DNA of 14,982 nt from Leptolyngbyaceae cyanobacterium CSSed165cm_216 (lineage in GTDB: Bacteria > Cyanobacteriota > Cyanobacteriia > Phormidesmidales > Phormidesmidaceae). This document shows, in pieces, positions 7,047 through 12,259 of the stretch. The position numbers and the translations under genes were made by a program. The stretch covers positions 1 to 14,982 of the forward strand of contig SLIY01000171.1 of the NCBI GenBank assembly GCA_007135385.1. The letters are read 5' to 3'. A model generated the notes under the pieces. The model saw only the letters and a list, made by a program, of their open reading frames with translations, was not told the origin of the DNA and did no database searches. The first letter of the stretch is position 1. Every line of letters starts with the position of its first letter.

Positions 7047-8624
7047 TTACCCTATAAGGGCTTCCTGCCTGCCCGGGAATGATGTTGGGACCTTATTCAC
7101 TTGCGAGTCCCTTGGGGCAGGAGCGGCAGGACGAGTTTGATTGGTTGGAGGGGCTGGGGCCGGCATCTCTGGGGCGGCCCCTGGGGCCGCCCCAGAGGAG
7201 GGGGCTGGGGCCTGAGGTAAAGAGGGGGGCGCTAGGGGAGGTGGCGGCTCGACTGGCGGAGAAGCTTCCCGCCGCTGAGTACCGCCGTTGGGCGTTCCCT
7301 CTGGTGGGCTAGGGGGAGAGGCTTCTACGGGATCTGGTCGTCGTTCCCTCGTCGCCGGTTCTGGGCGGGGCGGGGGCGGCTCAGAGGTGGGAACTGGGTC
7401 TGGCACTTGGGGCTGAGGGTTAGACGGTAGGCCCAACTCTGGGGCTGAGTTGGGTGGGGTTTCTTCGAAGCGGTTGGGGGGAGCATCGCCATAGTTTGGT
7501 CGGCGGCGCAAACTAGGGGCCTGATCCCAAGGCTGCCAGAGGGTATTTCCTGACCAGTCAGGCAGGGGGGGGAAGGATTGATTGGGGTTGAAGCGATCTC
7601 CGGCAGGGGACGACGAAACGTTGGCGGGTTGTAAGCGAGCATAGAGGCCCAGGCTGAGCCCAGTCAAACTGGCCACAAGACCTGTTAGCCCTAGGGCCAA
7701 GGGTGTCCAGGTTGAGCGTCGCTGGCCGCTTGGAGGCTGATGAGGGGCCATAACCTTGGTTGCAGGAACGGCCTGGGATGCAAGAGGCGTGATCTCCCCA
7801 TCCCTGAATCGGACCTGAGGGCTGGAGGTGATCACAGGCTGGGTGATTGGCGGAGCTGGCTGGCTGGCCTTTGGGGCCGGGGCCGCTGATACTGGATTGG
7901 CAGAGGGCAGTAACGCCCCCCAAGCGGTAAAGGAGATGGGGATAGCACCATGACTACCAGATTCCACCAGCCCATCCAGGCTGGGGGGCAGACTGGGCTG
8001 GCGGTGGCGCAGATCCACCGCTAAAGCAGCCTGGGTGGTTGCCGCTGGGTTACCAGTAAGTAGGGTGTAGAGTAGACGACTTAAAGCCCTCACCACAGCT
8101 TGTTCAAGGGTAGCGTCATCCGCTGGTTCTGCGGGGGGCAAATCAAATCCGACGAACGTCAAGGTTTGGCCATCAGCCCCCTGCCAGAATTGGTCCAAAT
8201 GCAAACGCAAGCCCCCCCAGCCAAAGGATCGTAAGACGTCTAACCCGCTGTAGAGTTGATGCATCAGGGCCAGGCTACGATCAACAGGGAATGGAGCCTG
8301 AGGCGACACCAACCGGGACAAGGGTATCCCTAGGGTGGTAGGTAAGACTTGGTAGCATACCCCATCTTCTTCAAACCCCGATAATGCCACTGATAATAAA
8401 GGATGTTGCCAGGTCGGCAGGGTCTCGAGATGGTGATAAAACCCTTGTCGAACCTCAGCTGGGGGAATAGCTTCGGGATGACGACTACCCAGAATGCGCA
8501 ACTGGACCCACTGACCTGCGGGCACATGAGTGGCCAAATACACTGGACCGATGGTGTCGTCGATGCCCTGGGCATCAATCACATAGGAACCATGTTTGAG
8601 GGCAGTGCCAGGGGCGAGGGTCAT
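7047..8624 (-). CDS. Membrane-anchored pseudokinase with proline-rich C-terminal tail
   Basis: A 525-aa protein. Residues about 10-240 resemble a Ser/Thr kinase fold that has lost its catalytic residues. No glycine loop is recognisable (GIDDTIGPVYLA), and the VAVK lysine position reads VQLRIL (Arg43). HRD appears as HLD (142-144), the following catalytic-loop Asn is Gly, and DFG reads GFD (159-161), losing the metal-binding Asp. Hinge and later helices are still kinase-like (YQVLPTTLGIPLSRL, LSRLLYTLLTGNPAAT). A linker (241-303) precedes one transmembrane helix (about 306-328) with QRR on its inner side. Residues 330-525 are rich in Pro, Ala and Glu and should lie outside the membrane. The role is probably scaffolding or sensing, by inference. 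Start: ATG at 8624, without a strong Shine-Dalgarno. It is divergent from the small membrane protein at 8702 (77-nt gap). Confidence 0.75.
   Translation of the reverse strand: MTLAPGTALKHGSYVIDAQGIDDTIGPVYLATHVPAGQWVQLRILGSRHPEAIPPAEVRQGFYHHLETLPTWQHPLLSVALSGFEEDGVCYQVLPTTLGIPLSRLVSPQAPFPVDRSLALMHQLYSGLDVLRSFGWGGLRLHLDQFWQGADGQTLTFVGFDLPPAEPADDATLEQAVVRALSRLLYTLLTGNPAATTQAALAVDLRHRQPSLPPSLDGLVESGSHGAIPISFTAWGALLPSANPVSAAPAPKASQPAPPITQPVITSSPQVRFRDGEITPLASQAVPATKVMAPHQPPSGQRRSTWTPLALGLTGLVASLTGLSLGLYARLQPANVSSSPAGDRFNPNQSFPPLPDWSGNTLWQPWDQAPSLRRRPNYGDAPPNRFEETPPNSAPELGLPSNPQPQVPDPVPTSEPPPPRPEPATRERRPDPVEASPPSPPEGTPNGGTQRREASPPVEPPPPLAPPSLPQAPAPSSGAAPGAAPEMPAPAPPTNQTRPAAPAPRDSQVNKVPTSFPGRQEALIG
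7167..7197. repeat. Perfect 31-bp palindrome inside the pseudokinase gene
   Basis: Two 15-bp arms (7167-7181 and 7183-7197) are exact reverse complements around the single base T7182. All but a few positions are G or C. On the coding strand it encodes a Gly-Ala-Ala-Pro repeat. No T tract follows on either side, so it is not a classical terminator. Confidence 0.85.
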
Positions 8625-8649
8625 AGGCGCAGAAAAGCCGAATGGCTAC

Positions 8650-8673
8650 AAGTGGTGGATTTCCCTGCCACTT
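8650..8673. repeat. Inverted repeat in the divergent intergenic region
   Basis: AAGTGG (8650-8655) and CCACTT (8668-8673) are separated by 12 nt, midway between the divergent pseudokinase and the small membrane protein gene. It could be an operator for either; no clean -35/-10 pair was found around it. Confidence 0.25.
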
Positions 8674-8701
8674 TAACACCTGTTGCGGGAGGCATAGATA
8701 G

Positions 8702-8902
8702 ATGGAACTACTGATTGTCCTAGGAGCGATTCTGGTCGCTATCTTGGTGTTTGGTTGGGTGTTTAAGCTGATTAGGAACGCGCTGCAAATGGTGTTGTTG
8801 ATTGGCTTTGTGTTGCTGGTCTTGTACTTTGTTTTGGGGGTTGGACCTGGGTCGCTATGGGAACAGCTGCAAAACTGGCTCTCGGACCCAGCAGGCCCAT
8901 AA
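8702..8902 (+). CDS. Small two-helix membrane protein, unknown function
   Basis: A 66-aa protein made almost wholly of two hydrophobic helices: about residues 3-23 (LLIVLGAILVAILVFGWVF) and about 29-48 (MVLLIGFVLLVLYFVLGVG). They are joined by a short KLIRNALQ link whose Lys and Arg suggest a cytoplasmic loop. A short amphipathic tail (WEQLQNWLSDPAGP) follows. I do not recognise it as a named family. The ATG at 8702 has GGGAGG 9 nt upstream. It is divergently arranged with the membrane-anchored pseudokinase, and a shared regulatory region is possible. It may be a small regulator or partner of a membrane complex, but nothing in the sequence decides this. Confidence 0.65.
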   Translation: MELLIVLGAILVAILVFGWVFKLIRNALQMVLLIGFVLLVLYFVLGVGPGSLWEQLQNWLSDPAGP

Positions 8903-9092
8903 AGGTTGATGACTTCGGGGGCTCTACTCTGCGGCATAAGTCGGCCAACCATGCCTGATACCTGACCCCTAAAACCGGACACTCTCAGCAACGGCGTCAT
9001 ATTTCTGCCAGTCAGTACTAGCTATACCAAGTCCAGCTCGGGATCTGGAGTGTTTCCAAAGATAGAACTCCGGGGCTGGGCTTGAATTGGGT

Positions 9093-10373
9093 TTAATTTC
9101 CGTACCAGGTGGATACCGAGGGCTGGGTTTCAACCAATAGCTGCCCCCGAGAAATCACTTGGGTGACGGTGGCGGTGCGGCGAATGGCATCGTAAGGGGT
9201 GGTGGCGTCTAACACAATCAGATTGGCCGGGCGACCGACGGCGATGCCATAGTCAGATTCCACGGTGAGGGTCTTGGCCCCATTGATGGTCACCATGTCA
9301 TAGCAAGCGTCGATTTCGGCTTGGCCTGTCATCTGACAGACATGGACGGCCATAGCGGCCACTGTCAACATGTTGCCTGTGCCTAAGCTATACCAGGGAT
9401 CTTGGACACAGTCATGACCTAAACTGACATTCAACCCCTGCTGCCAGAGCTCTTTGACCCGCGTCACCCCGCGTCGTTTGGGATAGGTATCTGTCCGTCC
9501 TTGGAGGGTAATGTTGATCAGCGGATTAGCAATGAAGTTGATGCCGGATTTGGCTAATAGGCCCATCAGCTTCATGGCGTAGGCGTTGTTGTAGGAGGCC
9601 AAGGCGGTTGTATGGCTGGCCGTGACCCTTGCCCCCAGGCCCGATCGCGTTGCGCTGGCTGCGACCACTTCTAGAAATCGAGATTGATCGTCGTCAATTT
9701 CATCGCAGTGGATGTCGATCAGGGCATCATAGCGATGGGCCAGTTCAAAGATCCGGTGGACTGATTGCACCCCGTCTTCTCGGGTCATTTCATAGTGAGG
9801 AATGCCGCCAACGGCATCAGCCCCGAGCTTCAAGGCTGTTTCTAAGAGTGCATCGTTACCGTCACTGCCATAGATGCCATCTTGAGGAAAGGCGACCACC
9901 TGCACGGTGGTCCAATCTTTAACGGCATCCCGCACCTCAAGCAGGGCCTGAAGGGCAATCAAGTTAGGTTCGCTGACATCGGCATGGGTACGCACAAACA
10001 GCACCCCTTGTAGAGCTTGCTGCTTGAGGGTGGCGATCGCCCGAGTTTTGACGTCTTCTATGGTCAAGGACTGCTTGCGATCGCGCCAAATATCAATCCC
10101 TTCAAACAGGGTGCCACTTTGGTTCCAGCGGGGTTGTCCGGCCGTCAGGGCCGAGTCTAGATGAATATGAGATTCCACAAAGGGCGGACTGACTAATCGC
10201 CCGGCGATCGACAGTTCCTGGGCTGCCAACGCCTCAAGCCGAGGGGAAATGGCATAGATGCGGCCATCTCGGATGGCAATATCGACCAAATCATTGGTAC
10301 CCACAAGCCGACACTGCCGCAAAATGAGGTCAATGCCGTCAGTTGTCCCCTCGATTGTCCCCTCAAGTGTCAT
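9093..10373 (-). CDS. codA: Cytosine deaminase (amidohydrolase superfamily)
   Basis: A 426-aa metal-dependent amidohydrolase closely related to E. coli CodA, which converts cytosine to uracil and ammonia in pyrimidine salvage in the cytoplasm. Landmarks: metal ligands in SHIHLD (His69, His71), TAGQPRWNQSGTLFEGI (77-93), HADV (130-133), VVAFPQDG (159-166), metal ligand His222 and catalytic Glu225 in DIHCDEIDDDQSRF, ASHTTA (252-257), NFIANPLINITLQGRTDTYPKRRGVTRVKE (279-308), and metal ligand Asp321 in GHDCVQDPWYSLGTGNML. E. coli has a second Asp after this ligand (D314); here it is Cys322. That residue helps set substrate preference, so related pyrimidine or purine-like substrates are possible. 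Start: ATG at 10373, matching the CodA N terminus; residues 3-10 carry a small in-frame repeat. It is 179 nt downstream of the zinc-ribbon gene on the same strand. Confidence 0.9.
   Translation of the reverse strand: MTLEGTIEGTTDGIDLILRQCRLVGTNDLVDIAIRDGRIYAISPRLEALAAQELSIAGRLVSPPFVESHIHLDSALTAGQPRWNQSGTLFEGIDIWRDRKQSLTIEDVKTRAIATLKQQALQGVLFVRTHADVSEPNLIALQALLEVRDAVKDWTTVQVVAFPQDGIYGSDGNDALLETALKLGADAVGGIPHYEMTREDGVQSVHRIFELAHRYDALIDIHCDEIDDDQSRFLEVVAASATRSGLGARVTASHTTALASYNNAYAMKLMGLLAKSGINFIANPLINITLQGRTDTYPKRRGVTRVKELWQQGLNVSLGHDCVQDPWYSLGTGNMLTVAAMAVHVCQMTGQAEIDACYDMVTINGAKTLTVESDYGIAVGRPANLIVLDATTPYDAIRRTATVTQVISRGQLLVETQPSVSTWYGN
10343..10366. repeat. 12-bp tandem duplication at the codA 5' end
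   Basis: Two adjacent 12-nt units (10343-10354 and 10355-10366) match at 11 of 12 positions, TTGTCCCCTCGA and TTGTCCCCTCAA on the + strand. In the protein they give LEGT-IEGT-TDG before the first conserved strand. Confidence 0.7.
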
Positions 10374-10552
10374 GGATCTTGCCCTGGGTGAACGCCATGC
10401 CTAAACTCTAAACCGAAATTTCTGGCTGAGCGAGGGGCCAGTAGCTGTGGAGATCGGGCCGTACCACAACTGGCCGACCTAGATAGGCCGACCAGTGAGG
10501 AAAGATAACGGGATACCTCAGGACAAGACATCGCGGCGATCGCGTCTATCAG

Positions 10553-10741
10553 CTAGCGAGCCGCACTGGCAAATAACCCCGGAGCATAGGCTTCAATCAC
10601 CTTACCAGTCCTAGCGCAGGTAATCATCAAATAATCACAGGCGGGACACTGGGTGCGCACCAACTGGTCGGGATCGATCTGATGCCGCTCGGCCAACGCC
10701 CCACAGTTAGGACAGTGGACCTGTTGAGAATTGCAAATCAT
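10553..10741 (-). CDS. Small zinc-ribbon protein
   Basis: A 62-aa protein with two CxxC knuckles, CPNC (10-13) and CPAC (32-35), fitting one structural zinc site. A conserved-looking tail TGKVIEAYAPGLFA follows. Similar short cyanobacterial proteins are, from memory, often mislabelled as fragments of helicase PriA; there is no helicase domain here, and the length suggests a complete small protein. The function (nucleic-acid or protein binding) is unknown. The ATG at 10741 has CGGAG 7 nt upstream (10749-10753). It is the first gene before codA on the same strand, but the 179-nt gap makes cotranscription uncertain. Its own upstream region holds a possible leader peptide and terminator-like hairpin. 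Confidence 0.75.
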   Translation of the reverse strand: MICNSQQVHCPNCGALAERHQIDPDQLVRTQCPACDYLMITCARTGKVIEAYAPGLFASAAR

Positions 10742-10765
10742 TTTGTGACTCCGGCTATTTTTTAG

Positions 10766-10831
10766 CTATGGACTTTGGAATATTCTTAAAGTTGGGCTAG
10801 GTAAAAATAAGCCCGCAACGAGAAACTTCAT
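10766..10831 (-). CDS. Possible 21-codon leader ORF upstream of the zinc-ribbon gene
   Basis: ATG at 10831 to TAG at 10766, peptide starting MKFLVAGLFL. An AAGGG lies 7 nt before the ATG. The ORF begins inside the terminator-like hairpin (its ATG follows one stem arm) and ends 25 nt before the zinc-ribbon start. It may be a regulatory leader peptide or a chance ORF; no homologue is recognised. Confidence 0.25.
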   Translation of the reverse strand: MKFLVAGLFLPSPTLRIFQSP

Positions 10832-10840
10832 TGCGAGGCC
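10801..10840 (-). terminator. Terminator- or attenuator-like hairpin upstream of the zinc-ribbon gene
   Basis: On the - strand an 8-bp stem with a one-base bulge (GCC-T-CGCAA with TTGCG-GGC; 10811-10818 and 10831-10839, 12-nt loop) is followed by TTATTTTT (10803-10810). No - strand gene precedes it in this spacer. It would therefore end a short upstream transcript or act as an attenuator for 10553-10741. Confidence 0.4.
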
Positions 10841-10874
10841 CTTAGGAAAGAAAAATCAGTTTACCTTACTCATC

Positions 10875-10903
10875 ATTATGTCAAGTCTCGTCGGCGGACG
10901 CAA
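10875..10903 (-). promoter_or_regulatory. Candidate promoter for the zinc-ribbon transcript
   Basis: On the - strand a -10 CATAAT (10875-10880; 5 of 6) lies 17 nt from a poor -35 TTGCGT (10898-10903). An overlapping perfect -35 TTGACA (10879-10884) faces TAAACT (10858-10863) at a short 15-nt spacing. Either would start transcription just upstream of the hairpin at 10801-10840. Confidence 0.3.
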
Positions 10904-11125
10904 CGTTATTTCATAAATACTTAACCATGGGATCATTTCAGGATAAGCGATCCCCCCGCTTTAGGCGATCGCCAAGTCAGGCTAAATCTAACCTCTTCTT
11001 ACGTTCCCTAGGGGGTGGGGATGATTAAAAATAATTACTAAAACAGATGGATCCCATCAAGTTAACTATCACCAGTCAGTGCTCTATCAGCTGAAACCGA
11101 TTAAATTTCATAACCTGTAGTGTCG

Positions 11126-11142
11126 TGTTCTTATCAAGAACA
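11126..11142. repeat. Perfect inverted repeat TGTTCTT-ATC-AAGAACA
   Basis: 7-bp arms (11126-11132, 11136-11142) around a 3-nt centre, upstream of the transglutaminase gene. It reads as either a protein-binding dyad or a tight hairpin. Confidence 0.6.
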
Positions 11143-11144
11143 GC

Positions 11145-11175
11145 CTTAAGATCATGTTAGGCCAGAGATCTTAAG
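11145..11175. repeat. Perfect inverted repeat CTTAAGATC / GATCTTAAG
   Basis: 9-bp arms (11145-11153, 11167-11175) around a 13-nt loop. It begins only 2 nt after the preceding inverted repeat, so the two could form tandem hairpins in RNA. No T tract follows on either strand. Confidence 0.6.
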
Positions 11176-11217
11176 AGAATCTGTATCTTTCGGCAGACAT
11201 TCTGGGTTGAGGCCGTA

Positions 11218-11247
11218 TTGCTTCAAGCGAGACGTTATCCCTGTAAT
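11218..11247 (+). promoter_or_regulatory. Weak candidate promoter for the transglutaminase gene
   Basis: TTGCTT (11218-11223) and TGTAAT (11242-11247; 5 of 6) are spaced by 18 nt on the + strand. This would leave a leader of about 110 nt that includes the heptamer repeat. The -35 match is poor. Confidence 0.25.
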
Positions 11248-11289
11248 AGAATTCAGGGGGCAGAATACAAGACGGGACTGGCTGCTGGC

Positions 11290-11324
11290 TCCTGACCTCT
11301 GACTTCTGACTCCTGACTCCTGGC
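11290..11324. repeat. Heptanucleotide tandem repeat (STRR-like), 5 units
   Basis: Five 7-nt units: TCCTGAC, CTCTGAC, TTCTGAC, TCCTGAC, TCCTGGC. Short tandemly repeated heptamers of this kind are common in cyanobacterial intergenic DNA. It lies 41 nt before the transglutaminase start. Confidence 0.7.
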
Positions 11325-11365
11325 CGATTCAGACTGTCCCAGCTTAAAGTTCACTCCTAAAGCCC

Positions 11366-12229
11366 ATGCGCTACCGCATTCAGCACCACACCCAATATCG
11401 TTATCAGCAACCGGTCATCCTGCGTTCCCATACCCTGCATCTCCGGCCCCGCAGTGATGCCGCCCAGCAGCTATGGCGATTTAATTTGGACGTCAGCCCA
11501 ACTCCCCAACAGCAGTCTAGTCTTGTGGATGTTGGCGGTAATCAAGTCCTTGGGTTGTGGTTTGCCCCCGAGCCAACGGCACAGCTCACAATTGTCACTA
11601 CGGCTGAGGTAGAAACCTATCGCACCAATGCCTTCGATTACCTAGCTGAACCTTGGGCGGTAACGTTACCGTTCGATTATCCCACTGCCCTGGCGGCCAA
11701 CCTCTATGCTTACCTACACGCTCCGCTGTACCCGGCCCCGGCTCCTGGGGTGGTTGACTTAGCCCAAAACCTGTTGCACCAGGTAAATGGTAATGCGGGC
11801 CTGTTTCTCACCGCCTTGACCCAGCGAATCTATGAAACCTGCGAGTACATTACCCGCCCCACGGGTCGCCCTTGGTCACCGGGCATTACCTGGGGGAAAA
11901 AAATGGGCAGTTGCCGTGACCTGACCGTGTTGTTTATGGAGGCCTGCCGTTGCGTTGGGCTGGCGGCTCGCTTTGTCAGTGGTTATGAAGAAGGAGACAG
12001 TACGATTAGCGATCGCGACTTGCATGCCTGGGCCGAAGTCTACGTACCAGGCGGGGGCTGGCGGGGGTTTGACCCCACCCACGGCCTGGCCGTGACCGAT
12101 CGCCATATTGTTTTAGTAGCGAGTGCTTTCCCGGCCCAAACCATACCAGTCATCGGCAGCACCGAAGCAGGGGCACGGGTGACCTCTTCCCTGGACACAG
12201 AGGTGAAGGTCCAGGTGATTGAGGCTTAA
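11366..12229 (+). CDS. Transglutaminase-like cysteine protease-fold protein
   Basis: A 287-aa protein with the bacterial transglutaminase N-terminal domain (MRYRIQHHTQYRYQQPV-LRSHTLHLRPR, about residues 1-90) followed by the transglutaminase-like core. The papain-like triad is visible: Cys183 in MGSCRDLT, His220 in LHAWAEVYVPGGGW, and Asp236 in GFDPTHG. Such bacterial proteins are usually thought to act as amidases or proteases rather than protein crosslinkers; the substrate is not known. No signal peptide or membrane segment is seen, so it is probably cytoplasmic. The ATG at 11366 fits the family N terminus but lacks a clear Shine-Dalgarno. It stands alone on the + strand and converges on the TPR kinase with a 30-nt gap. 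No gene for an ATP-grasp or alpha-E partner, sometimes found next to such proteins, lies beside it. Confidence 0.88.
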   Translation: MRYRIQHHTQYRYQQPVILRSHTLHLRPRSDAAQQLWRFNLDVSPTPQQQSSLVDVGGNQVLGLWFAPEPTAQLTIVTTAEVETYRTNAFDYLAEPWAVTLPFDYPTALAANLYAYLHAPLYPAPAPGVVDLAQNLLHQVNGNAGLFLTALTQRIYETCEYITRPTGRPWSPGITWGKKMGSCRDLTVLFMEACRCVGLAARFVSGYEEGDSTISDRDLHAWAEVYVPGGGWRGFDPTHGLAVTDRHIVLVASAFPAQTIPVIGSTEAGARVTSSLDTEVKVQVIEA

Positions 12230-12259
12230 CGGCCAAGGGGGTGGGCTTAGGGGCTGGGT

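Larger units (their letters stand above)
10742..11365. other. 624-nt structured intergenic region between divergent genes
   Basis: No substantial gene is seen. It separates the leftward zinc-ribbon gene from the rightward transglutaminase gene. It is more AT-rich than its flanks. From left to right it holds a candidate leader ORF and terminator-like hairpin (10766-10840), promoter-like boxes (10875-10903, - strand), a HIP1 site (10965-10972), two perfect inverted repeats (11126-11175), a weak + promoter (11218-11247) and a heptamer repeat (11290-11324). Confidence 0.6.

Noticed and set aside
7079..7923. Several open frames on both strands within the Pro-rich end of the pseudokinase gene
   Set aside because: They are by-products of high GC and Pro/Ala codons; none has a Shine-Dalgarno or a recognisable domain, and the pseudokinase frame is continuous.
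8575..9000. 141-aa open frame on the - strand over the small membrane protein
   Set aside because: It overlaps the 5' end of the pseudokinase and all of the better-supported 66-aa gene, and lacks any protein-like pattern.
11290..11324. CRISPR array
   Set aside because: The units are only 7 nt and directly adjacent, with no spacers and no cas genes nearby.
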